Shown here: one piece after another, positions 7,729 to 15,325 of the stretch
How positions within the stretch are numbered: the stretch's first letter is position 1
How the letters are laid out: each line of letters opens with the position of its first letter
Origin: JBHHXR01 sp046757205
GTDB lineage: Bacteria; Pseudomonadota; Alphaproteobacteria; Rhodobacterales; Rhodobacteraceae
DNA: 22,226 nt
Assembly: GCA_046757205.1 (NCBI GenBank)
Contig: JBHHXR010000026.1
Location: 1 to 22,226, forward strand
Direction of reading: 5' to 3'
Notes under the pieces: model-generated
The model's database searches: none
Told to the model about the DNA's origin: nothing
The model's input: the letters and a program-made list of their open reading frames with translations, nothing else
Translations under genes and position numbers: made by a program

Positions 7729-10149
7729 TCACTCTGCCGGTGCGCTCGCAAGGGCCTCGATCTTCTTTCTTGCTTCGGCAATCTGCGGCAGCGGGGAATC
7801 CTCGCCGGCAAGCTTGATTGCCTTTTTCAGCTGCGCGATGGCCTTTTCCCGCTGCGAGGTTTCCGCCAGGGCCATTCCGTAGTGGTAGGCCACTATCGGA
7901 TTGTCCGGCAAACCGGTCGCAGCCATCTGCAGCGGCACCAGCGCCCGGGAGTAGTTGCCCTGCTTGTACAGAACCCATCCGTAGGTGTCGTTGAAGGCCG
8001 GTACGCCGGACTTTCTCAGCCTTGCGGCAATCCTGCGCGCACGCTCCTGGCTCTCCGCGTCGTTCCTGTGATCGGACAGGAGGCTGGCCAGGTTGTTGGC
8101 CAGCACCAGCGAACCGGGCGACTTCCGGTAGAGTTCGTCAAGAATGGCGATCGCGGTATCGAAATCGCCCGCTCTCTCCGCCCGTGACGATCGGATCAAC
8201 TGGATGTCGGTGTTGTGCCCTGTCGCCTCGGCGCCGGCGGCAAGAACCTGATCCGCCTCGTCTGACCTGTCGGTCTCTTCCAGCAGGTTCCCGAGGGCAA
8301 TGTAGGCTGGGGCGAAGTCCGGTTTGGCTTCGATCATGGCGCGATATGTCTCTTCGGCGTCCTTCGCTCTTTCCGTCGATTCGAGCACGGCCGCCAGCAG
8401 CATACTGGCATTGGTGTTGTCCGGGTTCCTGGACAGTTCGGATCGCAACACTTCCTCGGCCTTCGCGACCTGTCCGGTTTGGAAATAGAGCTGCACCAAG
8501 CCGGCCAAGGCCCTGTCGTTCGGCTGTTCGTCGAGGATCTTCTCGATCCTGGCGATACTCTCGCCAAAGCGTTTCTGCCCGGCGAGGGTCGAAACCTCGA
8601 TCGACTCGGCCGCCAGACCCTGGCCTTTCGGATCGATCGCGCGCAGCGTTCTGGCAACTTCCAGCGCGCCTTCCCAGTTCTCCCGGCGCAGGCGTATATC
8701 GGCGAGCGCCTTCAGCAGGTCCGTATTCGCGGGGTGCACCCGCGTTGACGCGACGATAACATCTTCAGCAAGCGGCAAATTGTCCTCCGACGCCAGGAAA
8801 TTCGCATATGCCAGGCTCTCCGCCACGCCGCCCTTGGATACGTCCACTGCCTGCGCCAGGCGGTCGCGGGCAAGGTCCGGGCTGCCGTTTCGGACATGCG
8901 CCTCCGCCAGCATCGACAGGATTTTCGCGTTGTCGGGACTTTGGTTCAGCGCCGTTCGCAGGTGCTGGATGGCAATCTGCGGCTGGTCGTCGTTGATCTC
9001 GACCTTCGCCTTGAGCATGAGGGCGTCAACATCTGAATCGTCGATGGCCAGTACTTCGGAGACCAGCGGCATGGCCGACTCGCGGTCGTCGGACGCCAGG
9101 TAGAGCTGGGCGAGAAGGATCTTTGCATCCGCTTTCTCGGCATCGTCCCTGGCGTCTGCAAGCAGTGAACTGGCTTCCTTGAAGGCGTCCTCGGACCTGC
9201 CCATCTGGTAATCGAGGCGCGCCAGCGCGGCCCGGAATACGCGGGCGTTCACATCCCCGCCGGCCAGCCGGACCAACTCCTCGCGAGCGGCATCGAGCCC
9301 CTTGGTCTGCTCCAGAAAGGTCACCACTGACATGGCAAGTCCGACATCTGCCGGGTCCGTCGCCGCCAGATCCCGAATGGCTTTTTCCGCGCCCTCCAGG
9401 TCGTTCCGCCCGAGATGCCATCTGATCATTGACTTCCGCACTTCGAGGTTGTCCGGGAAGAGCCCGATCATCCGTTTCAACTGATCGCCGAGGCCATTCT
9501 GGTCTCCGATGCGTTCAAGCGTGATCAAGCGGATCATGTGCAGTTGCAGGCTGTCCGGCGTCAGCGCCAGCGCCTTGTCGACCTCTTCCAGCGCCTTGTC
9601 GTTCGCCCCTGTGTCCGCGTAGGACGCGATGACGACAAGTCTGGCGGAAAGTTGCGCGGGATCCTTTTCGAGAACGGATCGGGCGAGGTCGATCGCCTCG
9701 TCACGCTTCTTCTCGTCGCGATAGTCCAGCGACGCCCGCATTCCCAGAAGTTCCGGATCATCCGGCGCTTCCTTCAGGGCCGCTTTGAGATGCCGCTCGG
9801 CAGAATCCCACTTCTGGAATTGCAGCATCAGCGCGGAAAGCTTGCGGCGAGCGTCGAGGTTTCTCGGCTCAAGCTCGACAATCAGGTTGTAATGCGCAAT
9901 CGCCTTGCCGGGCTGGCCTTGCTCCAGCATCAAGTCGGCGAAGTCCATCCGTGCCGCAACCAGTTTGCCATTCAGCTTGAAGACATTGCGAAACTCCACA
10001 ATGGCCTTCTGGACCTCTCCTTCCGCCAGAAGCGTCTTGGCGCGTTCGTAGTGTGCCTGCGCGCGTTCCTCCGCCGTATCGCAAGCGGCGAGGAAAAGTC
10101 CAAGCGCCAGGACCGGCAGAATTCGATGGATGCTGGAAAAAAGTTTCAT
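7729..10149 (-). CDS. prsT: PrsT-like TPR-repeat lipoprotein of exosortase systems
   Basis: The product is an 806-residue lipoprotein. MKLF begins a signal peptide ending in the lipobox LAAC (20-23), with Cys23 the lipidated residue, followed by DTAEE. The remainder is almost wholly tetratricopeptide repeats from about residue 27 to 800, with many copies of the A-x-x-x-L/Y-x-x-G/A-x-x-x-x-A pattern. Large TPR lipoproteins of this build are the PrsT family found beside exosortases in PEP-CTERM and related loci. Their role is presumed to be scaffolding in polysaccharide or sorted-protein assembly. The frame is open 29 codons further upstream, but the signal peptide fixes the start at 10149. It follows the exosortase gene by 73 bases on the same strand and is convergent with the barrel gene. 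Confidence 0.88.
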   Translation of the reverse strand: MKLFSSIHRILPVLALGLFLAACDTAEERAQAHYERAKTLLAEGEVQKAIVEFRNVFKLNGKLVAARMDFADLMLEQGQPGKAIAHYNLIVELEPRNLDARRKLSALMLQFQKWDSAERHLKAALKEAPDDPELLGMRASLDYRDEKKRDEAIDLARSVLEKDPAQLSARLVVIASYADTGANDKALEEVDKALALTPDSLQLHMIRLITLERIGDQNGLGDQLKRMIGLFPDNLEVRKSMIRWHLGRNDLEGAEKAIRDLAATDPADVGLAMSVVTFLEQTKGLDAAREELVRLAGGDVNARVFRAALARLDYQMGRSEDAFKEASSLLADARDDAEKADAKILLAQLYLASDDRESAMPLVSEVLAIDDSDVDALMLKAKVEINDDQPQIAIQHLRTALNQSPDNAKILSMLAEAHVRNGSPDLARDRLAQAVDVSKGGVAESLAYANFLASEDNLPLAEDVIVASTRVHPANTDLLKALADIRLRRENWEGALEVARTLRAIDPKGQGLAAESIEVSTLAGQKRFGESIARIEKILDEQPNDRALAGLVQLYFQTGQVAKAEEVLRSELSRNPDNTNASMLLAAVLESTERAKDAEETYRAMIEAKPDFAPAYIALGNLLEETDRSDEADQVLAAGAEATGHNTDIQLIRSSRAERAGDFDTAIAILDELYRKSPGSLVLANNLASLLSDHRNDAESQERARRIAARLRKSGVPAFNDTYGWVLYKQGNYSRALVPLQMAATGLPDNPIVAYHYGMALAETSQREKAIAQLKKAIKLAGEDSPLPQIAEARKKIEALASAPAE

Positions 10150-10222
10150 TTTCGAAGTCACTCTCGTTGCTCGATGCGGCGTATCCGGCGTCGGGCTGTT
10201 GACGAGCCCGTTCCTTGCCGGG

Positions 10223-11821
10223 CTATTTGGGTACAAACCTCGGCAGTGTTTGCAGGTTGAGACCGATAAATTCCCGAAGCCGCGCGTCTGCCGTTTCCTC
10301 GTTCGAATGAATGTTGGTCACGAACCTGACAAGCGCACCGTCGGATCGCCCACGCGTTGCAGAATCCAGCATCGTGTAAGCCTTGGACGCAAAGTCGTTG
10401 TCCAGCCTTCTACCACGTTGCTCGAACCAGTAGTAAACGAGTTGCCGGTTGAGGCCTCTCTGGATGATCGCACGGTTGAAATTCACGATTTCCGTACCCT
10501 GCGGCGTCTCTAAACTCATCGTGCGGCTCTTCCATTCAGAGACTTCCCAGCCACCGACCGGGATACAGACCTCGGGCGAATGAATCCCCGCTCCGCTGGT
10601 CTGCGAAAAATAGTAGGCGACGAACAGATTGACAGGCGGCCGACCGTCGGAAGACACGTATGTGGCGTCGATGTAATCGTCGGCCTTGAGTACGTTTTCG
10701 ACTGCGGGATCAAGCAGATCGCTGGTGCCACGCCAAGCCCCGATTCTGAGCGGATAGATCGCCAGAGGGTCGCGTTCCACGCGCTCGACCGCGCGGGCGG
10801 GCGCAAAATAGTATGCGGAGGTGATCAGAGCCGCGACAAGCGTAATAGACACAAGCGCGCCGCTCAGCGGCATCGAAAGCATCCGCCGCGACGGGCCGAT
10901 CACCGGGACCGGGTCCAGATCCAGGGTATCGGCCAACCGGCGCCTGTCCCGCGAAATTCTCTGAAGAAGAACGCACTCCAGAAACAGCACCGCGATGGAG
11001 GCCGCGAAGATAACCCAGCCTTCGAACAGGTGAAGGAATCCGTTCGCCTGCTCGATGCCCCATCGGTCCACGAGCAGCCCGATCATGCCGATGCGGAAAC
11101 TGTTCATCAGGATAGTTATCGGCCCAGCCGAAAGCACAAGGATGAATTTCTGCCAGACCGGTCCGCGGTAGAGGACAGCGAACAGAAAACTGAAACTGGT
11201 GAGCGGGAACAGATAGCGCAGCCCGCTGCATGCCTCGGCGACCTGGAGCTTGAAGACGCCCAGATCGATCACGTTGCCTTCCAGAAAAACCGGAACGCCC
11301 AGTGTGCGTATCATCCCGACGCCGATTTCCGACGACATGATCTGCAGGCTGATCGACAGTTTCCAGAACAGGAAATTCGGCAACGGAAGCATGAAAATCA
11401 GGTAAAACACCGGCACCCAGAATCTCAGGCCGTACCGCCAGCCGAATGACAGCAGAACGATGCCTCCGATCCAGATGATAAGCCCGTATGTCACCACATC
11501 GGGGATGTTGGTGATGTCGCCCGCCAGGGTAACCAGGATCCCGAAAAAGGAGACCGCGAAGCCCGGCCATCGCGAACCGCGGTTTACCGGCGGCTCGACG
11601 GAATGGTATGCCCGAAGGAACAGAAACAGCGCAATCGGCGGGATCAGCCACCCATAACTGTACTCGTCGCGCGACCATGCTTCCGGCAGCGAAACAAGGC
11701 CTTCCCACGACAGCGCGACCATGACGAAAACCAGAATCGCAAAGGCTACGATACCCCAGCCCTCCTGTAATCTGGATTCGATCGCCGTAACTCGCCTGAC
11801 GCTCGCGGACTGTGAAATCAT
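10223..11821 (-). CDS. xrtD: exosortase with fused C-terminal EpsI domain, probably XrtD type
   Basis: Exosortases are inner-membrane transpeptidase-like enzymes that recognise C-terminal sorting signals on secreted proteins. Residues about 20-290 of this 532-residue protein hold roughly eight membrane segments and the conserved triad: Cys198 in EACSGLRYLFPL, Arg243 in NSFRIGMIG and His264 in GFLHLFEGW. A further membrane segment (about 319-339) leads into a periplasmic EpsI domain with the signature HSPEVCIPVGGW (414-425) and its Cys419. The fusion and the sequence around ACSGLRYLFPL fit my memory of XrtD, the VPLPA-CTERM-specific exosortase, but no search was run. The start at 11821 is chosen because AAGGACAGG lies just upstream; the frame is open 29 codons further. 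No sorting-signal protein is encoded in the window. Confidence 0.88.
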   Translation of the reverse strand: MISQSASVRRVTAIESRLQEGWGIVAFAILVFVMVALSWEGLVSLPEAWSRDEYSYGWLIPPIALFLFLRAYHSVEPPVNRGSRWPGFAVSFFGILVTLAGDITNIPDVVTYGLIIWIGGIVLLSFGWRYGLRFWVPVFYLIFMLPLPNFLFWKLSISLQIMSSEIGVGMIRTLGVPVFLEGNVIDLGVFKLQVAEACSGLRYLFPLTSFSFLFAVLYRGPVWQKFILVLSAGPITILMNSFRIGMIGLLVDRWGIEQANGFLHLFEGWVIFAASIAVLFLECVLLQRISRDRRRLADTLDLDPVPVIGPSRRMLSMPLSGALVSITLVAALITSAYYFAPARAVERVERDPLAIYPLRIGAWRGTSDLLDPAVENVLKADDYIDATYVSSDGRPPVNLFVAYYFSQTSGAGIHSPEVCIPVGGWEVSEWKSRTMSLETPQGTEIVNFNRAIIQRGLNRQLVYYWFEQRGRRLDNDFASKAYTMLDSATRGRSDGALVRFVTNIHSNEETADARLREFIGLNLQTLPRFVPK

Positions 11822-11844
11822 GACCTGTCCTTGCTTGGCACTAA

Positions 11845-11936
11845 CGCAGTCGTCCCGTAACTGCGGGAATCTGACAAACCCGGTTTGCCGATGCAACGCC
11901 GTTGTCATCCCGCGGCCGGGAATTCCCGCGACTGCG
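11845..11936 (-). other. multi-hairpin intercistronic spacer upstream of the exosortase gene
   Basis: An eight-base perfect inverted repeat (11845-11852 with 11929-11936) encloses four small perfect hairpins: 11853-11857/11864-11868, 11875-11879/11883-11887, 11894-11897/11901-11904 and 11908-11912/11917-11921. On the transcribed minus strand this could fold as a closed multi-arm structure starting 17 bases after the sugar transferase stop and ending 23 bases before the exosortase ATG. In GC-rich DNA such pairings also occur by chance, so this is a candidate only. Confidence 0.35.
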
Positions 11937-11953
11937 CGCCTGGTGCATCTCGT

Positions 11954-12640
11954 TCAGTAGCCGGTCGCGCGGAAAACGACGCCAACGGTCTTCATCAAAA
12001 TGCTCAGATCGAGTGAAAAACTGAGCGCTCTGGCATATTTCGTGTCGAACTCCGCCCGTTCCGAAAACGAACATTCGTTCCGGTCGCTGATCTGCCAGAG
12101 GCCGGTGATTCCCGGTCGCAGCGAGTAATAGGCGTCGCCGGGGTAGAGGCTCATTTGCTCCGGCATCATCGGGCGCGGCCCGACCAGACTCATCTCGCCG
12201 CGAAGAACATTGTAGAGCTGCGGCAGTTCGTCGAGCGACGACATCCGCAGAAACCGGCCAATTCGCGTAACCCGCGGGTCGGACTTCAGTTTTTGTGTGG
12301 CATTCCACTCTTCGCGTGCCGACGGATTTTCCGCCAGGTACCGTTCCAGCCGTTCATCGGCATCCGCTACCATGGTGCGGAGCTTCCAGCAGGTAAAGGT
12401 CTTGCCGTTCCGGCCGACGCGCGGCTGTTCGTAAAATGGCGACGCGCCGTCCCGGCCGATCACCAGCGCCGCCAGCAAGATCAGCGGAAGGACCACCGGC
12501 GTGAAAACGACAATCAGGAAGATGTCGAAAAAGCGCTTCAGGAACTCGCCATAGAACGTCGGTTCGGGAACGCTGCCCGTGGTCAAGACACCTCTGCCCG
12601 GCGACACGACGTCGCCATTCACCTTCGAATAATGAAACAT
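11954..12640 (-). CDS. undecaprenyl-phosphate sugar phosphotransferase (PglC/WcaJ C-terminal family)
   Basis: This bacterial sugar transferase would start the polysaccharide repeat unit by moving a phospho-sugar from a nucleotide sugar to undecaprenyl phosphate at the inner membrane. The 228-residue protein has only the catalytic module. A basic KRFFDI leads into one hydrophobic (probably re-entrant) segment at about 37-62. Then come the core motifs WKLRTM (85-90), the catalytic Asp137-Glu138 in SSLDELPQL, GEMSLVGPRP (148-157) and RPGITGLWQ (175-183). The four-helix N-terminal domain of WbaP/WcaJ-type enzymes is absent. The donor sugar cannot be told from sequence. It is the promoter-proximal gene of the sugar transferase-xrtD-prsT run. 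Confidence 0.94.
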   Translation of the reverse strand: MFHYSKVNGDVVSPGRGVLTTGSVPEPTFYGEFLKRFFDIFLIVVFTPVVLPLILLAALVIGRDGASPFYEQPRVGRNGKTFTCWKLRTMVADADERLERYLAENPSAREEWNATQKLKSDPRVTRIGRFLRMSSLDELPQLYNVLRGEMSLVGPRPMMPEQMSLYPGDAYYSLRPGITGLWQISDRNECSFSERAEFDTKYARALSFSLDLSILMKTVGVVFRATGY

Positions 12641-12714
12641 AAAGGCCCCACCCTCACGATTACTTGTTACTCACCCACATCATAACCCAGATTCGCCAGT
12701 CAGTCGGCTGCAAA

Positions 12715-12727
12715 CCCGATGATCGGG
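12715..12727. promoter_or_regulatory. operator-like palindrome CCCGATGATCGGG
   Basis: Two perfect six-base arms, CCCGAT and ATCGGG, flank one central base. The site lies just downstream of the predicted -10 (12729-12734), covering the expected transcription start of the sugar transferase-xrtD-prsT operon. That is a usual place for a repressor operator. The binding protein is unknown. Confidence 0.4.
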
Positions 12728-12728
12728 C

Positions 12729-12757
12729 ATTATCGGAAAATTTTTCGTAAAAAACAA
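12729..12757 (-). promoter_or_regulatory. sigma-70-like promoter for the sugar transferase-xrtD-prsT operon
   Basis: On the minus strand TTGTTT (12757-12752) is followed after exactly 17 bases by GATAAT (12734-12729, five of six consensus bases). The spacer is strongly A/T-rich. The leader to the ATG at 12640 would be about 80 bases, with GAGGGTGGGG as the ribosome binding region. Found by eye; the -35 is weak. Confidence 0.42.
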
Positions 12758-13065
12758 CAACTTCCGACGCGGATATGCAGCGATTGCAATTCTGCCTCGC
12801 TTGGTCACCCCCAACAAGCAAATTTTGGTCAAATACAGTATGTTCACAGAAATTTGGCGGATATGTGGCAACCCTGCCGCGCGGTTTCCGGACAGAACAT
12901 TTTCGTGATCACGGAGCGCGCGGCCGGGGTCAAGGCACGAATCGATTCCGAATTGCTGCGTGCGCGCTCCGGTGGCGGAACCGGGCGGAAACAAGTCCGC
13001 CGCGACGTTCCCAAGGAGCCCGCCGGCGGGATGCTTCCATGCCGGAAAGGGCGGTGACTCCCCCC

Positions 13066-14013
13066 TTATGGCGCCGAAAAGAAGTCCGGACCGGCACGCC
13101 CGCGAAGCGATGCAGCGGCATCGGAGCCGATGCGCCGCGCTTCCGTCGCCAGGCCCGTGATGTCCTCGCGCAGACACTCGCTGCCGTCCGGCCGGATGAT
13201 CTCGCCCCTGAAACGCAGCCCGCCCTTGCCGTCGAGTTCCGCGAGACCGCCGATCGGCGTCTGGCACGACCCGTCGAGACCGGCAAGAAACGCCCGCTCT
13301 GCGGCAAGCCGCAGGGCGGTCGCGCCGTCGTTTATTGCGGCAAGCAGGGGCGTCGTGACCCGATCGTCCCGCCGCTGCTCGACACCGATGGCGCCCTGCG
13401 CCACGGCCGGAAGCATTTCCTCCACCGGTACCGGCGTCAGGGGAATGTCGTGCCTTCCGAGCCGGTTCAGCCCGGCGACCGCAAGAAACGTCGCCTGCGC
13501 GACCCCCTCGTCGAGCTTGCGCAACCGCGTCTGCACGTTGCCCCGGAACTCGACAACCTTCAGGTCGGACCGCCGGTAAAGAACCTGCGCCCGCCGCCGC
13601 AGCGACGACGTGCCGACGACGGCCCCCGCCGGCAATTCGTTGAGCCCGGCGAATTTCCACGACAGAAACCCGTCGCGGACATCCTCGCGCCGCAGGAAAC
13701 ACCCCAGGACCAGCCCGTCCGGTTGGTCGACCGGCATGTCCTTCATGGAGTGCACGGCAATGTCGATCGACCCGTCAAGCAAAGCCTCTTCGATTTCCTT
13801 CGTAAAGAGACCCTTGCCGCCAATTTCGCCGAGAGGCCGGTCCTGCACCCGGTCGCCGGTCGTCTTGATGACGACGATTTCAAACGCGCCGGCCGGCAGA
13901 TCATGGGCGTCCGACAGCCGGTCGCGGACCTCGTTCGCCTGGGCGAGGGCAAGCGGCGAACCGCGGGTGCCGATGCGCAGCGGGGTATCCGGCGAGGGTG
14001 GCATGTCTTTCAT
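13066..14013 (-). CDS. hemC: hydroxymethylbilane synthase (porphobilinogen deaminase)
   Basis: HemC polymerises four porphobilinogen units into hydroxymethylbilane in tetrapyrrole synthesis. The 315-residue protein carries RIGTRGSPLALAQA (13-26), TTGDR (51-55), GGKGLFTKEIE (65-75), VHSMKDMP (87-94) with the catalytic Asp92, GTSSLRRRAQ (134-143) and the cofactor-bearing Cys250 in LAGLDGSCQTPIGG. These are all family landmarks, so the enzyme looks intact. A second in-frame ATG at 14004 would shorten it by three residues. It is divergent from hemE with a 105-base spacer. Its position between two halves of a polysaccharide locus suggests a conserved housekeeping segment with polysaccharide genes on both sides. 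Confidence 0.96.
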   Translation of the reverse strand: MKDMPPSPDTPLRIGTRGSPLALAQANEVRDRLSDAHDLPAGAFEIVVIKTTGDRVQDRPLGEIGGKGLFTKEIEEALLDGSIDIAVHSMKDMPVDQPDGLVLGCFLRREDVRDGFLSWKFAGLNELPAGAVVGTSSLRRRAQVLYRRSDLKVVEFRGNVQTRLRKLDEGVAQATFLAVAGLNRLGRHDIPLTPVPVEEMLPAVAQGAIGVEQRRDDRVTTPLLAAINDGATALRLAAERAFLAGLDGSCQTPIGGLAELDGKGGLRFRGEIIRPDGSECLREDITGLATEARRIGSDAAASLRGRAGPDFFSAP

Positions 14014-14118
14014 GGCGCGAACCTACCGGCATGCTCGGCGACGTTCAATTGCACAAGCGGCCTTTCCCTTGCCCGGCACCGAATATATGTTCCGCCGGAT
14101 ACGAGGTTCGAGGCGGCC
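14014..14118. promoter_or_regulatory. divergent hemC/hemE spacer with AGGTTCG before both starts
   Basis: The seven-base sequence AGGTTCG occurs on the plus strand at 14104-14110, eight bases before the hemE ATG, and on the minus strand at 14024-14018, four bases before the hemC ATG. The two copies form a perfect inverted repeat framing the spacer. The AGG may serve as part of each ribosome binding site. I found no strong sigma-70 promoter in either direction. Confidence 0.35.
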
Positions 14119-15156
14119 ATGAAAACAGACGAAAAGTCGCTGATCCGCGCGTTGCGCGGCGAAATCCTGGATGTGCCGCCGGTCTGGATGATGCGGCAGG
14201 CGGGCCGCTACCTTCCCGAATACCGGGCGACCCGCGAAAAGGCCGGCGGTTTTCTCGACCTGTGCTACAGCAGCGATCTGGCGACCGAGGTGACCCTGCA
14301 ACCTGTTCGCCGCTACGGTTTCGACGCGGCGATCGTCTTCGCCGACATTCTGCTGGTGCCGCAGGCGCTCGGCTCCGATCTGTGGTTCGTGACCGGCGAG
14401 GGCCCGCGCCTTTCGACCGTCACAAGCGCCGCCGATCTCGGAAAGCTTGCCCGCCCCACCGACATCCACCAGACCCTCGCGCCGATCTACGAGACGATCC
14501 GGCGCCTGCGCGCCGAGCTGCCGCCGGAGACCGCGCTGATCGGCTTCGCCGGCGCGCCGTGGACGGTTGCGACCTACATGATTGCCGGGTGCGGAACGCG
14601 CGATCAGGAACCGGCGCGGCGGCTGATGTACCAGGACCCCGATACCTTCTTCGGGCTTATCGACCTGGTGACCGAGGCGACCGCCGAATACCTGCTGGCG
14701 CAGGCCGAAGCGGGTGCCGAGGCGATCAAGATATTCGACAGTTGGGCCGGCGCCGTTCCCGGAAACGCATTCCGCGAATGCTGCATCGAACCGGCGCGGA
14801 AGATCGTGGCGCGGTTGCGCGACAGATTCCCCGACCTGCCGCTGATCGGTTTCCCGCGCGGCGCATCCGGCGGCGGCTATTCCGGTTTCGTGAAAGAAAC
14901 CGGCGTCGACGGCATTGCGATCGACACCTCGGTGCCGCCGGATTGGGCGGCGGCCGAGTTGCAGGGCTCGGCCTGCGTCCAGGGCAACCTCGACCCGTTG
15001 CTTCTGGTGGTCGGCGGCGATGCCCTTGTTCGCGAAACGAAAAGGATCGTCGCCGCATTCTCCGGCGGGCCGCATATTTTCAATCTCGGCCATGGCATTA
15101 CGCCGGATGCAGACCCGCGAAACGTCGAAATCATGCTGCGCGCGATACGGGAGTGA
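14119..15156 (+). CDS. hemE: uroporphyrinogen decarboxylase
   Basis: HemE removes four carboxyl groups from uroporphyrinogen III to give coproporphyrinogen III. The 345-residue product begins close to the signature PVWMMRQAGRYLPEYR (21-36) with the substrate-binding arginines 26 and 30. The catalytic Asp76 lies in FADIL, and the second signature GFAGAPWTVATYMIAG (142-157) is present. Near the end FNLGHGI supplies the conserved His. The frame is open far upstream, over most of the hemC region on the opposite strand. The ATG at 14119 is chosen because the family signature begins about 20 residues later, and GAGG lies just upstream. Confidence 0.96.
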   Translation: MKTDEKSLIRALRGEILDVPPVWMMRQAGRYLPEYRATREKAGGFLDLCYSSDLATEVTLQPVRRYGFDAAIVFADILLVPQALGSDLWFVTGEGPRLSTVTSAADLGKLARPTDIHQTLAPIYETIRRLRAELPPETALIGFAGAPWTVATYMIAGCGTRDQEPARRLMYQDPDTFFGLIDLVTEATAEYLLAQAEAGAEAIKIFDSWAGAVPGNAFRECCIEPARKIVARLRDRFPDLPLIGFPRGASGGGYSGFVKETGVDGIAIDTSVPPDWAAAELQGSACVQGNLDPLLLVVGGDALVRETKRIVAAFSGGPHIFNLGHGITPDADPRNVEIMLRAIRE

Positions 15157-15325
15157 CGGTGCGGCACCGATACGCCAATGAGCTGCAAATCTGATACCGG
15201 CGCGGCAAAATCCGCCATTTCAGTTGCAGAATCAACGTACTGAACTTACTTATGTCGCAATTGTTGCTTAGACGAGCAAGCTCGTAGGGCTGCGGTGACG
15301 TCATCGCGGTGCGTATGGATGTGAA
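15157..15325. other. intergenic region before the ATPase-Wzz-kinase operon
   Basis: This 169-base spacer is A/T-richer than the genes beside it and should carry the promoter of the downstream operon, but I cannot pick a convincing -35/-10 pair. It contains two mutually exclusive small hairpins sharing bases: TTGCT (15264-15268) with AGCAA (15275-15279), and ACGAG (15272-15276) with CTCGT (15281-15285). TGTCGC-N5-TTGCT (15254-15269) resembles a sigma-54 site but lacks the essential GG. Confidence 0.4.

Larger units (their letters stand above)
12641..13065. other. 425-base intergenic region between hemC and the exosortase operon
   Basis: The left two thirds (about 12660-12880) are clearly A/T-richer than the neighbouring genes and hold the predicted minus-strand promoter and palindrome listed separately, plus a small dyad ATACAGTAT (12833-12841). 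The right part is GC-rich and includes the perfect 12-bp palindrome CCCGCCGGCGGG (13019-13030), about 36 bases after the hemC stop. It could form a hairpin but has no T tract. I see no convincing gene here; an open frame at 12719-13057 lacks coding character. Confidence 0.6.

Noticed and set aside
13019..13030. Intrinsic terminator for hemC at CCCGCCGGCGGG
   Set aside because: The palindrome could form a hairpin, but no T tract follows on the minus strand, so it does not meet the usual pattern.
12719..13057. 112-residue plus-strand ORF in the hemC/sugar transferase gap
   Set aside because: No ribosome binding site, mixed composition spanning an A/T-rich and a GC-rich part, no recognisable domain, and it covers the predicted promoter.
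12680..13702. 340-residue minus-strand ORF
   Set aside because: Out-of-frame shadow of hemC that runs on into the intergenic region; alanine- and arginine-rich with no family features.
12775..15156. Single 793-residue plus-strand protein ending in HemE
   Set aside because: Only the last 345 residues resemble a protein family (uroporphyrinogen decarboxylase). The upstream part is the opposite-strand shadow of hemC with arginine- and proline-rich, low-quality sequence.
15254..15269. Sigma-54 promoter upstream of the ATPase operon
   Set aside because: TGTCGC-N5-TTGCT has a good -12 element but lacks the near-invariant GG of the -24 element, so it is not a credible site by sequence.
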